This document shows, piece by piece, positions 45,666-57,470 of a stretch of 64,000 nt of DNA. Position numbers and translations under genes: made by a program. The stretch's first letter is position 1, and each line of letters starts with the position of its first letter. The stretch is taken from NCBI GenBank assembly GCA_038049695.1, contig CP142453.1, positions 19,472,001 through 19,536,000 of the forward strand. The letters are read 5' to 3'. This stretch comes from Cinnamomum chago (lineage: Eukaryota; Streptophyta; Magnoliopsida; Laurales; Lauraceae). A model generated the notes under the pieces. That model worked only from the letters and a program-made list of their open reading frames with translations, was not told where the DNA came from and searched no databases.

Positions 45666-46608
45666 TATATATATATATTTATATATTGGTTAAAAAGGGA
45701 AATTGCAACTTTTCAATGAGGAAACTCTTGGTAGAAGAGTATTATAATGCTATGAAACAAAGGTGGGAAGAACTAGACCACTCTCAACCTTCCCTTCAAC
45801 TATTGCCGAAATCTTGTTCCAACTATATTGGGTTCGGTTACACAAATTCTGTTTTTCCATTTCGTTCTATCTTGAGGAAACAAATTCAACAAAGTTTCTG
45901 TTTGAAATCTGATATGGAATTGCTGACAGTGCAAGTCCCTGGGAAGGGCTTTCTTCCCAATCTGGAGTCTCTGTAATTTGATCAGAGGTGAGGTTAGTTG
46001 TCGGCTGCTATTTTCGGAGAAAATCCTAGGGCAATGGTGGAGAGATCTACCTTAGTTTTAGGTAACCAAAACTATAAAAAGTATTTTGAAAATTGGAAGA
46101 ACTTTGGACCAGGAAATTTGTGATTTCAGAGAAAGGAAAACTCAAATGCTCTCACTATGGAAAAACTCGCCATGCTAAAGAAATCTGTTGGGATCTTCAT
46201 TCTTTTTTATAGCCAAAGAAAGCTTCAATTGCTCATATTGCTTTATTTGTTTGGGAGGTCATTACTCACGGAGGATTTACATCACAGACATAGAGGATCT
46301 GACTCTTCAAGAATTAAGTCAACAACTGGGTGCTCAATACTAGGGAAGTGGGGGTATGTTTGACATTCATGCTCCAACTTAAGGGCCAAGTTGGGCACAT
46401 GTGACAGTACCGTACTGGTAAAAGGGCACTAATCTGAACTGATGAGAAACACCATATTGAATATTATCTTCATCCTCATAGACGATTTTGTCGATTTATA
46501 ATTAGAGATAGTTGTGGATCTAAAAGGTTTGTGATTACGCAATCATGGGTATATATTTGGTGACCAAATAATATAGAGGGAGCGCTTTACCTCCTTTGTG
46601 GATCATCG

Positions 46609-46643
<35 letters not shown>

Positions 46644-47770
46644 CTATTAGCTCTCTGCATGAACCTAATATACATAAAAGCATATATTGCGTCTTGAACC
46701 TCATGATCCTTTCTTTTGTCAATCAGATACATAGAAGCAGCAGACTCACTGTATTCCTTATTAATGACACCACATCATAGAAAAAGCCTTAGCTCATGTT
46801 CAAGGCTCCTTGTCTAATCATTAAAGCGGAAGCCTTTAATTTGGACAGACAAAATAACTCTTAACTAAACAGACACATTTTCGTCTGTGTACATTCTGAT
46901 GGTGTTGACATTGGAAGCAGTGTTGACAAGCATATCGTAGGTGAAGAGAGACCAAAGGTGACTTCCTCAGCGCAAGTGGACGCTTTCACTTTGGGGCAGG
47001 AAATGATGGTAGATGCATCCTTATCAAAGCAGATGTAGATCTGGTAGAGCTGTGATTCATCCCACATGTTCTTAGCGCATTGGATGGCCACAGTGACTCC
47101 CAGATTTTCCTTTATCACTTTCTTAATGTACTGTACATTATAGAAATTCTCACCAGATGGCACAATACCTGCAGAAACACAACAATATATAAGATTCAAG
47201 CAACATGGTTTAATTATCATCAGTGGGGGCTTGGTTCCAGTTTAGATAAGGGTCGAGGCCCTCTAAAGTCCAGTTCCTCATCCAGTTCTGGGTTCTCTTT
47301 AAAGTTAAGAGTTGGGTATGGGTACAGGTGATGCTCCTTTGTGGGGTCAGAGTATGGGGGTCTAGGGCCCCTTTCAGTAGTTCTGTCTGGGTCCAGCTTT
47401 ATATGCCTATGACAAGGTTTCAAATCTACCCACCTTAATGATTGAGCCTTGGACAGAATGCTTATGTGGGGTCCAATACATTAGCAATCAATTATAAGTA
47501 ATTATCTCTCTTAGGAATGTTTTATTATTTGTTCATTGTTATTAGGAGTTTACTAAGAAGCTTTAATGATACTTGCCAGACCCTGTGGGATTGGACTAGA
47601 AATCTTTTCTACTAGATTAAATCATTTTATTAGACCTTTTTAGTTTCCTTTTAAATTAGAAATCTAGATCTATTATAAAATGATCATTTTTTGAACTTTA
47701 TAGAAGGGGATGCACAACAAAGGTTTTTCTTTTAATTAGTAATTGGAAATATTACTTTTAGTTTTTCTTT

Positions 47771-47867
47771 AAGGCCTGTTTGGATAAATGAGGAGTTGAG
47801 TAAAATGAAGTGGATTTTCCATTTAACTTCACTCTATTCTATTTTTTGGCTATCCAAACAGGCCCTT
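47771..47867. mobile_element. Small hAT-like MITE (97 bp)
   Basis: Ends AAGGCCTGTTTGGATA and, in reverse, AAGGGCCTGTTTGGATA form an inverted repeat, and the arms continue to pair inside. This GGCCTGTTTGG type end is frequent in plant hAT MITEs. No clear 8-bp duplication was seen. It lies in the intron before the last RNase T2-like exon. Confidence 0.65.
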
Positions 47868-48160
47868 AGGGTGCAAGCCCTGCAAGGTGGTGCTACAACT
47901 TAAATCTTGCTGTTGAGTTTGTCAAGGATCTTAATGTTGCCTGCTTCACTTAATTTCTATACTAACTCGTTTCATCTCATTGTAATTAAGAAGGACTATA
48001 TACCATTCTTCTTGAATATGGAGAGCAAGTTCAGGTTTTTTCTTAGCTCGAGGGCAGTCTTGAAGTAATCGTGTTCACTAAGACCGGAACAAACTCTGCT
48101 CGTCTTCCATGAGTTCTTCTAGTTGGAGAGTGGAATCTGATGTTGGTCCAACATGCATAG

Positions 48161-49345
48161 CTAAAATGAGTGTATTTTGCATATAGCTGCTTACTTCTTC
48201 CCGTAGATGCTCGCTCTGCACACGGTTCTTCATTGTTTATAAGCATTTTCAAACTTCAATATTTGAACCTACGCGCCTACTCCTATCCCTCTAGGTGCGA
48301 TATAGGCTAAAGATCTGGTATGAGGATTCTCGATCTTTTGGGGGAAGTACCACTGGAGTTTTGACTTCTTGTGCGAATAACTCGATGAAACTGGGTCCTT
48401 TTGGCCTCAGGCTGTTGATTATGGCCCATAAACCTGTGTTTTAGGGGAACCTATCCTTTCCTCACACTTTCCTTGATGCCGGCAGGGATGAAGAAGATTT
48501 TGGGGAGGAGGGTGGAGGGCAGGCTTTGGGTCTTCTTAGTATGAGTGACAAGTGGTCTTGGTACGCAAGGGAAGAGCGATGGTTTCAACATGCTATGCTA
48601 AGAAGTTGTTTTATGTTGACTAGGATGGAACATACGGGTTATCTCTCATTGGAAGAGATTATAAACGTCTATTATTTGGGCAAGACGGCAACATACTAGG
48701 CATGAGATATTCCTGTCACAAGGGCAGGTCATTCGTTCTAATCCGTCACTGGACTTCTTATAGTTACTTCATAGAATTTGTTGGTTATGAACCGTTTCGT
48801 TTTGATGAACGAAGTCATTATAAATAAAAACGCCACAGCACACAAACAATTGAGTCTTTAATCGAAAAGATTCGCTCATCCTACGCAATCTCGTGGCCTT
48901 GGTCCATGCCTTTCTATGCTAATTAATCGTTCAAAGCCTGGCCTCTCCTCGGGGAAAGGTTGTCACTTCTGGACAGCAAGTGGACCCTCAAATTATGACA
49001 AATCCCGAGCAAACTAAAATCTAGTCCAAACCTGGCCTGTCAGTCTACAGCTTTTAGTTTCGTGACCGCGTTAAACGGGGCGCGTTATCGTATACGAGAT
49101 CGTACGACTTATATCAATTGAATGAATTGATTCATTATTGAACTTGATCCCAAAAGTGCCATTTGCTCAATAGAATTCCAAGTTAGTCATTCTTTAAAAC
49201 CAATGTCATTGGTTGGTTTAATTAGTGCTAAAATGTGCGTATTTTGCATATTGCTGCTTACTTCTTCCCGTAGATGTTTGCTCTGCACACGGTCATAGAG
49301 TGTTTGAGCTCGGACACACATTTTCCAACTACTAATCATCGAATG
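48161..49345. repeat. Two copies of an RNase T2 exon segment flanking about 960 bp
   Basis: 48161-48267 and 49228-49345 share CTAAAATG, GCTTACTTCTTCCCGTAGATG and CTCTGCACACGGT with about 88% identity over the first 75 bp. The 960 bp between them (48268-49227) has no similarity to RNase T2 and a more even base composition than its surroundings. Confidence 0.7.
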
Positions 49346-50162
49346 AACAAAGCTTCAGTTACTAGAGACTCAAAAGTATACTACTACTTCAAGATTAGTG
49401 AGAGGTGATAATTAGTAGGCATTAGTCATTCAAGAGTTACGATTAAGAAACCAACCTCTCTAATGTACAATTTACTCTGCTTGCACTTGGTGACAACATC
49501 TCCGGTTATGCTGTTGCGAGTCTGGAGACCAGTGATAAAGAAGTCCAGTGCTGGTTTGCCCGTTGCCGGAAGGCAACATGCTGCACTGGTTTCATAGCAA
49601 TATGATGCGGGCCACTGCAATCATATGAGATAATGAAATCATTCATTCCAGGGCCAACTAGCTCATAATTGAAACATGACTCAATTTGTTTATAGTTGAT
49701 AGCAAATTCTGCAACACTCTGCATAACTGATTCTATTGATGCAGATGAAGTCTTGGACAGTTGCAACCGTGGAGTGTGAGTGGTGTGGTGGTGATTGGGC
49801 CAGAACTTGCAGGCTAATTGCACTCTTTACAATTTGAGAGCAGTAGCAATGACAGTGTAAAATGAAATGGGGAAGCTAAAGTTAATGGGGGGTGTTGCCC
49901 TGCCTCTGGCTATGATCCATGTTTTGCTATTGGCATATAGTCATTATTATCTACACTAATCCACGAGTGAAAACCTAATGAATAGAAATACTTTACCATA
50001 AGCACAAGAGAGTAGTAATCGAAGTCTTTGATTGCCAGGGCCTGTGAACATAAGCACAAGAAGACTACAAACGCAACTGGGACGGTCTTGAGAGGAGCCA
50101 TTATTTCTGTGTAACATGAGCAAGAAGACTACAATACCCATCCTCACTTACATCCTTTTATA

Positions 50163-51382
50163 GACACAGATTGGGTTCTACCCTTCTGTTCTTTTCTTTA
50201 TTTGGGTTCCAGTGGTAGTTGAGTACCAAAGACACTGGTACTGACCAGAAAATAATTTGAAATACAAATTCAGAGACGCAGTGACAAGGAAGGCTGACAC
50301 ACCATTTTATTCTCTATTGAATCGGGCCTATGATGAGGGGTTGTTCAATGCATGCTCAATAAAATTTTAGCTATAAGAATGCTCTCCAATCCCACGTTCT
50401 TCCATGACTTGGCTCCCACGTGCTCATTGTTGGCTGCGAAAGTAAAAACTTCCAGCCCAATATGACACAGGATGAGATGCGAGTCCCATTTGGACTCACC
50501 TTAAAAATTAGAACATGGTCCACCTTAAAAATTAGAACATGGCCCCACCTTCGGATTTACAATAAGAACCCACATTGAAATTGTTGTACATGGACCCAAC
50601 TTTGAAGTTGCATCATGGGGCCCATTGTTAGGGAGTTACAATGTTGCCCCACTTTCATAAGTATTATAATATGGGCCCACCTTTTGTGATTTTGATCATG
50701 CGATACCAACTTTAGGACATACAAAGTGGGCCCACCAAGTGTAGAATAAGAGCTTAATTTTTAAAAAAGGTCCCAAGTTGACAATTACAAAATAAATCTT
50801 ATAAAGGTGGGCCACACTGTAATTCTTACGTGGGCCCACACTGTAAACCCCAAACCCCAGACCCAAACCCAGCCCCATCTCAAGTTCATCGATTTCAAAT
50901 ATGACCTGTTCCAGGACTGATCACTGGCATGTGATGTGATGGGAATCTAACCACCTGGATTCTCCACATCCAAATGGGATTAGGGCATTGAATCCTAGTT
51001 GAACTCGAATTAGATCCAAAAATCCGAGTTCCCACATAGAGATCAAACGGCTTATGGTCACACAACTAAGAATCCTAGTTGAACTAGGATTAGATCCAAA
51101 AATTCGAGTTCCACATCGATATCAAACAGCTTATGGTCACACAACCAAGAGTGTTTTTTTTCATATTTATTATGTTGTCACAATACTATTGTTCAAATAT
51201 TTGGCATGCATATATGGGTATCCCGAAACTCAAAAGGACTTATTGTTACATGCCACACTTCAACGTTACATGTCTTATATGCCACACTTCAACATCACAT
51301 GCTTTGGGTACCGAGAGTACTAACTGTGAAATTAATAATAACGACCGACCATCTTTTGCTTTGGTATTATTGCAAGAAACTT
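50163..51382. other. Intergenic region with two repeats
   Basis: 50480-50720 has irregularly spaced GGGCCCACC-type words (at least six with variants). An 80-bp tandem duplication starts AATCCTAGTTGAACT at 50991 and 51071. No gene is supported. Confidence 0.5.
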
Positions 51383-54300
51383 TCAGTTGATCAGTCCCAT
51401 CCCATCCTTTCCACAAGCCTCTGCATGTATGTTACCAAAAGCTTCTCTCAAGCATGAAGCCAGCAACTGCGAATCTATGAATCCCTTTTCTCCAGTCAAC
51501 ACCACCCTCAAGTTTTCCATGTAACTCACCATTGTGACACCTAAACTCTGAAAAACCAAATCCAAGTAGTTAGATTTTAAGCATGGTCACAAATATTATC
51601 TCGGGAAATTGTTGGGATATTTTCAAATTTTGACTTTCTTGTATTACATAAAAATTATCATTATCAAAGCTTTGTCCCAACTATGTTGTGGTCGGCTATA
51701 TAATTTTTATTTCGCCATTTTGATATATTTTAAGTCAAATTCTTAGATAAGTTGTAATTCTTCAAATCTTTTTCACTACCTCAATCCACATTCTCTTTGT
51801 CACGAAAATAAATCAATTTATACATAATATGATTATAAGTAGATATAAAATACCCTGAAAGAGAGTTTATATGGGGTTTTCCAATTTCTCCCCTTATTTT
51901 ATTCAGAGATTATGATGAGTTTTATTGTGGTGCTTTTCAATTTTGAAGATATGTTGAACATATCAGGATATTATTGGGAAAATATCATTCAGGTGGATGT
52001 GGCAATAGTATTGGGATGTTTTTAAAATACTAATGATATTTGTTCATAGTAAATATAAGGGAGACATATAAAGAGGGAAATTAGGCCCAGCCTGAATCAA
52101 CAAATTCTCCATTCATGGACCACTTGGATGCATGCTTATCACATGAGCAAGAGTGGGGATTGTAAAGTGTTATTGTGAACTAGGGCCGACAAGCATATCT
52201 TTATGAATTGATGACCATGACTATCGGTTAAGTGCTCCAAATTTTAATGTTTATTAACTATTCTTAAAATTTGAACTATTTTTACAATCATCAGATTGTA
52301 GTGATATTTAGCCTACCTTTAATCCACGGTGAGACTAGGGATGTTCTTAGGTAGGGTCGGACCAGTTGAGGCTTGGCCTGACTTTAGAAACGCAGACCCG
52401 TATCTGGCCCAAGCCTGAAATAGGCCTTAAATGTCAGGCCCAAGCCCGCCCATTTAGTCATTGGGCCGGGCAGAACTGGGTTTCTCTTATGAGTTTTATT
52501 AGATTTCTAGCAATTTCTTGAACAAATTACCGTTAAATTATAAGCACTCCCCTTTCGAACTGGGGTTGGTCAGGATATGGGTTTCCTAACACTTAATCCT
52601 AGCCTGACCTAAATATTAAATGGGCCCAAGTTAAATATCTAGGCCCGGCCCATGAGCAACCCTAATATTCCTACATCCCCCTCAAAATAGGAAGTCCCAA
52701 ATCTTAATTGTTATATATATACACTTACAAACCACCTAACTCTAGGTCCCCAAATACATGACCACAATCAATCTAGTCAATTTGATATCTGGCCCACCTT
52801 TTGTCTATTTAGGCCTTCAACCCCACCTTGATCCTATAATTGGCATGCGTGATCAAGGTGGCCCCAACACTGGTTTGGGAGTTTGAAAATTACTGATCAG
52901 TACTTAGCAGTGAATAAAAGCTCTTGATAGAGAAAAATGAAAAGTTAAAATCTAAGTATACCTGTGGCGCTCCCACCACACTGAAATAGAAGCTCTTGAT
53001 GGGGTGGTTGCCCATTGCCATCTTATCCTTGGGGCCTATAATATTCGAAATTGCTATGCTTGCATTCTTTAAGGTTGAATGGATGTACCTGGAAGCTCCC
53101 TGCAGCATTATAAATAAAAAAAAGAGAAGTAATTATCAGTAGCAATGGTACAAATCTATGTTTCTCCTTCTTGGATGATATGTGGTGATTTTCAAGTATT
53201 TTTAGCCTTTTCAGATGTGATGATCAGGCAGAAAGATCAAATCAAATCGGTAGATCTGCAGCTCACTATACAAAAATCTAAACCATTCAAAAGATGCACT
53301 GACCTTTTGATCATACCTTTTGCGAATCTATGATTCCCTGCAATAGTTACTGTTTGTAAACAATGGAGATGTTATAAAAATATGTGGTTGAGCCTTGAAC
53401 CCATGTTTATTGCATTTTCTTAATGAAACCAAGATTCCAATATCATGTGAATTTATTAGTGAATTGTGTTTTAATCAGTGCTTTAATAATATTCTTATCT
53501 AGTGAATATCACTTTATTTGTAGAATGGCTCAAGCCTACGATTGATAAAAAAGCTGGATCAGGACTGCAATGGTTTTGGATCTTTAGGAGTTGGAATTCA
53601 AATGTTTAGATCTTATTTGACTTGACCATGCATATATATATATGTATATATATATATGGGTAATATTCGAGTGGGAACTGTTCTCATATATTATGTGAGA
53701 ACTTTTTTGTGGGACCCAATTGTGCGCTTCATTTGGGGATGGGACCAAGGGGATGGAAATATCTATGTGAGACCACCCCAAGTATCAAGTTTGACCCCAA
53801 ATCCATGCCCCTAACTCTTTCATCCATGGCCCACAAGTTTAATGGCTTCATATTCAAAAAAATATTCAACCCTCGATCCAACGGTTAAGTCCATTCGGAT
53901 GTGTGCCAATTCTTGAGATTTGTGATTATCAGGGATTTCCCTATTGGTTACTAGGATTGGATGGGTTGATAGTTGGGCCCTACAAAAAAGTTCTCACATA
54001 ATAGGTGAGAACTAGTTCTCACTTGAATATCTCCCTATATATATATATTTATATATGAACAAGGCTCTCCTAAGCTCAAACTTATGATAAAATCTCGTAA
54101 GCTCATGCTTGTGGAGCCCACCTTTGGTCCATCCAAATGGACCAAACACATGACCATTTTAAATTGCACATGTCCATAAACTTTCGATCAAATTTGAATT
54201 TATTGGACCGTTGGATCGACTATGTATCGATCCGAATGGACTATTGACCATTAAACTTTTGCGCCCATATGAAGATGATAGAAATTACGGTTGCGGCTGA

Positions 54301-55491
54301 TTTTTTTTAAAGAGGAAGATCCCAGGGTGTCCTTGAAATCTCCCCCATCCCCGTCCCTATGTGGGTCCCCAAGTGAGCCCACCACACACTCGAACTTATA
54401 TAGACACACACACATACGGGAGATGCTTCTATGAGAGATATCTCACCTTATTATGAGAGATAAGGTGGGGGCTCTCATATAGTAAGGTGAGAGATATATC
54501 TCATAGGAGCATCTCCCTATATATATATTAAATTAATTAAACGTATAAATAAGTACATTTGTGTTTTAATTTTTGTTTTGGGGACTTAAAAAAAAAAACC
54601 ATAATGTTTCTTTGGAATTTAAATTAGTTTTTTACTATTAGCTTATTTTTATCTTGGGAGTCATTTTTTTGGAAGTTAGTTTAGACAACCCTATGAAAGA
54701 ATGAAAAAAGTATCGTATATTCTCATTTCTTTGGATATTTTAAATATCTAATGATATTGAAAATTTGTGATGATCTTGGTTAATTACTTTTCCACAGCCA
54801 ATTCACTAGTAGCTTAGTCCTGTCCAGAGAAATAGACAGCTGTAGCATGATGGTGATCGATTTGGTGAGTGTGATAGTGTGGAACTTGAGTAAGTGTAGG
54901 GATGTAAACGGGTTCAGTTCTGGTCTGGGTACATGGAACTATTAATGAGAAGATGGAACCGAAACCGGAACTGTTAATGAGAAGATGAAATGGAACCGAA
55001 ATTGGTTTGGTATATGGGCCGGGTCCGAATTTGGGTTTAGGTAAAGAAGGATATAGGAAAAAAAACTAATTTTTAGGAATGATTCTTGAAAATTGATGTA
55101 CTATGTTAGGTCCCAGGTCCATAGGTTGGAACCAGGTAGAATCGGATTCAGAGCCATTTAGGTCATGGATCCAGAAAAAGGATCCGGACCCGTTTACTTA
55201 TCAGGGCCTAAATAAGGACCCAAAATAGTTTCTTAATGAGTCAAAACCTCCAAGCAATTGGAGGATTAGGGACTCATTTGCATCCTTAAGTAAGTGTATG
55301 TGATAGAGAAAAAAAATCACTTTCCTACAAGAATATTATGAAAATTTTAGAATATCAATGACATCTGCGATGATTATTGCGTGGGTTTATTACCATTACC
55401 ATCCACCCTGGGCCTCTGATGTCTAATGAATGAGAGAGAGAGAGAGAGTTTATTACCATTACCATCCACCCTGGGCCTCTGATGTCTAATG

Positions 55492-55533
<42 letters not shown>

Positions 55534-57123
55534 GTCTAATGAATGACTCTGTTGTCTAATGAGATATATATATATATATATACATATATATGTGGAAGGT
55601 GCTCTAGTGAGAGACACTCTCACCAAGTTGGTGAGAGATGGGTGGGGACCCTCACATTTAAGTTGGGAGTCCTTGCATTTAAGTTGGTGAGAGTGGATAT
55701 GGAAGTGAGACCCCCCACCCATCTCTCATAAACTTGGTGAGAGTCTCTCATTGGAGTACCTCCCTATATATATATATATCTTACGATGTTGTTGTTATAG
55801 TATAGATAGAACTGACGACTTACTCAATTCACACGAGGACCACCTTTGCAAATTAAAGGTACATACATCATTAGATTAATCACATGTGAAAGGCACACAA
55901 CATGCACTACTTACACAGACTTAACTTTGGGACATTAGAGATATAATGTGACATTCTTTTGTAATTTAGCAAAAATAAAAATAAAAAAGCGCGTAAGCTG
56001 CATCAGACGACGGCATTATTGGATTGTTTGTTAATTCAAAAAACCCTTCTTAAATCTCCAAATTCCAAAAGTGATACATGAGAAATTGGAATTTTGGGTT
56101 CATGGGCCATTTGGGGCCTATTTGATTGCATAAAATACATAGGGATTGAGTACATAAGAATTCATATTGAAATGAACTCCATCAAACGATTATTAAAAGG
56201 CAAGGAGTCAAGAATAGGAGGGGAGCGGTGCGCATAAGGCTGTGCTAGAGATGGGACCTTGACCTTTCTAGGCATTAAATTGGTAGGGTGATTATTATTG
56301 GATTTTCATTTTCCATCTTCCCTTAATTTAATTCCCATTAAAGAAAATGAATGGGCATTTTTTGATATTTGCCTTTGGTTATTCATCCTCGGTATTTAAT
56401 GACACAAAATAACAAGGGCCTGTTTGGTTCAGGAATTATCTAAATTCTTGAAACAAAATTGTCCTCTATCACTCTATGGCGATAAATTGGAGCTATATAT
56501 GTATATGGTGACTCAGATTATTTCATCTCATAATTCTATGTTGGGTGAACAAAATGGGATTCTAACAATTTTGTAGATTCCAAAAGTGCAGTTTCACTTG
56601 CTTGTCACCCCATTTCTAGAATCAGTTTGATTGACAAAACCAAACCATCATGAAATGAATTCCACTAGAAAAGTTTTCAATTTCTCACCTTATAGGACAA
56701 TTCCATTTCATTCCATTCTACTAATTCCTCAACCAACCAAGCTCAGGGAGTATAAAATTAACAAACCAGCCACCCACCTCAGGACCTCTGATGCTCCTCA
56801 ATGTCTGGAGATATATACCAGTGAGAAAAACAGCCAGTGAGTTCTTCTTTCTCTTAATTGTTTTCTTTGCTTTGTGAATGAATGCCAGTGGATCTGCTCT
56901 CTCTGCATGGTTACAGCAAGGGATTGGTATATGAAGGAAGGTGAAGCGGTTGCCCCATGTCTTTGCTCTCAACATATCACTCACACTTTGGTATTCACTT
57001 GTCATCCTGGTGTTCATTAAAACTAATGCTGTCATTCGAGTCCCACTGGGATCCTGACCCATCCTCTGATTGTACAGATGGATTGCATAGGAAACTGTTC
57101 CTACCGCCACGTCGTTCACGGTC
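51383..57123 (-). CDS. WSD1-like wax ester synthase/DGAT, C-terminal exons only
   Basis: Three exons: 57123-56778, 53099-52962 and 51547-51383. The first contains V-N-D-V, the second conserved motif of this acyltransferase family, followed by A-L-V-L-M-N-T-R and K-K-T-I-K-R-K-K-N-S-L. The second has A-S-R-Y-I-H-S-T-L-K-N-A-S, I-G-P-x-x-x-M-A and F-Y-F-S-V-V-G-A-P-Q. The last has V-S-Y-M-E-N-L-R-V-V and G-F-I-D (DUF1298 region). These enzymes join fatty alcohols or diacylglycerol to acyl-CoA at the ER. The N-terminal exons with the active-site H-H-x-x-x-D-G are not in the window: 57471 onward is a gypsy element, so they lie beyond it or are lost. Frames of the visible exons are open. Functional status is unknown. 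Confidence 0.8.
52336..52664. mobile_element. Possible hAT-like MITE
   Basis: Ends TAGGGATGTTC and, in reverse, TAGGGTTGCTC form 11-bp inverted repeats around a region rich in GGCCC words. The flanking 8-mers do not match, so this is tentative. Confidence 0.45.
53658..54035. mobile_element. MITE of 378 bp in a (TA)n run
   Basis: Inverted arms of about 60 bp: GGGTAATATTCGAGTGGGAA on the left and, read in reverse, GGGAGATATTCAAGTGAGAA on the right, both continuing into TTATGTGAGAACTTTTTTGT. TATATATAT flanks both sides, compatible with a 9-bp duplication. Related copies are at 39556-39906 and, as a fragment, at about 57290-57470. Confidence 0.85.
54418..54517. mobile_element. MITE of 100 bp
   Basis: Left GGGAGATGCTTCTATGAG and right, in reverse, GGGAGATGCTCCTATGAG are followed by pairing ATATCTC/TCTCACC segments. 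(TA)n follows on the right only. The GGGAG start resembles the MITE at 53658. Confidence 0.75.
54899..55290. mobile_element. hAT-type MITE with 8-bp target duplication
   Basis: It starts GGGATGTAAACGGGTT and ends CATTTGCATCCTTAAG, imperfect inverted ends. TAAGTGTA is present immediately left (54891-54898) and immediately right (55291-55298), an 8-bp duplication as in hAT elements. The interior is rich in GGAACC-type words and non-coding. Confidence 0.65.
55387..55530. repeat. 62-bp duplication with (GA)n microsatellites
   Basis: TTTATTACCATTACCATCC occurs at 55387 and 55449. Each copy ends in a GAGAGA run, the second longer (to about 55530). Confidence 0.85.
55592..55764. mobile_element. MITE of about 173 bp in a (TA)n run
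   Basis: Left TGGAAGGTGCTCTAGTGAGAG and right, in reverse, GGGAGGTACTCCAATGAGAG, with further pairing CTCTCACCAAGTT. TATATATATA flanks both sides. Confidence 0.75.
55800..56777. other. Rest of the WSD1-like intron
   Basis: Mostly AT-rich intron. Around 56416 a GGGCCTGTTTGGTTC start with partial pairing near 56620 suggests a degraded hAT MITE, not resolved further. Confidence 0.35.
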
Positions 57124-57289
57124 TGTCATAAGAGAGTCCTCCAAGTTAATGTCCATTCATCCAAAAACGCAAGGAACATGGAGTCATCAATCATGCATGG
57201 TAATTTCAAATACTAGGTACTGGTTTAGATATGAAACCAGTCATAATTTGGATTGCAACTTAATTCATGGACCTTGCTAAAATTTGGAT

Positions 57290-57470
57290 TTGAAGTTCAG
57301 GAAACATATCCAAGTGGATTGGACCGTTGGATTGAAATACTATGAATATTTAATCTTAACACCCTTTTATTTGAAGGCCACAAATTAGGTGATTGGGGTG
57401 TTGGGTTTGCTTGAATTCTTATATAAATATGGAGTGGTCTCATCCGGATCTTTTGATCATTCACCTCAAC
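57290..57470. repeat. Truncated MITE fragment next to the gypsy LTR
   Basis: Blocks such as GGCCACAAATTAGG and ATATGGAGTGGT correspond in order to parts of the MITE at 39556-39906. The fragment stops at the LTR start, so the gypsy element probably landed in it. Confidence 0.45.

Larger units (their letters stand above)
45124..46345 (+). pseudogene. Copia gag remnant
   Basis: 45124-45429 encodes a gag-type N-terminus (L-N-G-R-N-Y-L-S-W; M-S-W-L-I-N-S-M) of the UBN2/DUF4219-like group. After a TA run and a MITE the coding resumes with many stops and frameshifts. A degraded zinc knuckle is visible at about 46137-46190 (K-C-S-H-Y-G-K-T-R-H-A-K-E-I-C, with the second Cys of CCHC lost). Protease, integrase and RT are not present. 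Confidence 0.7.
44189..46700 (+). mobile_element. Decayed copia element with two diverged LTRs
   Basis: Similar blocks at about 44189-44470 and 46400-46620 (TGTGGAGTACTGTACT against TGTGACAGTACCGTACT; TTTATAATTAGAGATA in both) look like LTR pairs. They enclose copia gag sequence. Outer ends and target duplication could not be fixed. The second block carries a CT microsatellite at 46613-46639. Confidence 0.55.
46861..50101 (-). pseudogene. RNase T2 (S-like RNase) relic with damaged catalytic sites
   Basis: Exon 1 is 50101-49997 with a signal peptide M-A-P-L-K-T-V-P...A-L-A and D-Y-Y-S-L-V-L. Exon 2 is 49614-49456 (W-P-A-S-Y-C, C-C-L-P-A-T-G-K-P). Exon 3 is about 48240-48004 and ends H-D-Y-F-K-T-A-L. 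Exon 4 is 47168-46861 (G-I-V-P-S, Q-L-Y-Q-I-Y-I-C, then a C-terminal extension). In active enzymes active site I is I-H-G-L-W-P; here it reads I-T-G-L-Q-T, so the catalytic His is lost. Site II (W-E-K-H-G-T-C) is degraded to T-H-G-R-R in one frame, and a one-base shift separates it from H-D-Y-F. A TATA box (50156-50162, minus strand TATAAAA) sits about 60 nt upstream of the ATG. Most likely a pseudogene. A non-catalytic RNase-like storage protein is the alternative if exon 3 splices differently. Confidence 0.75.

Noticed and set aside
48268-49227. Calling this block an organelle insertion outright
   Set aside because: Composition and context suggest captured DNA, but no organelle gene could be recognised by eye; kept as a question in the findings.
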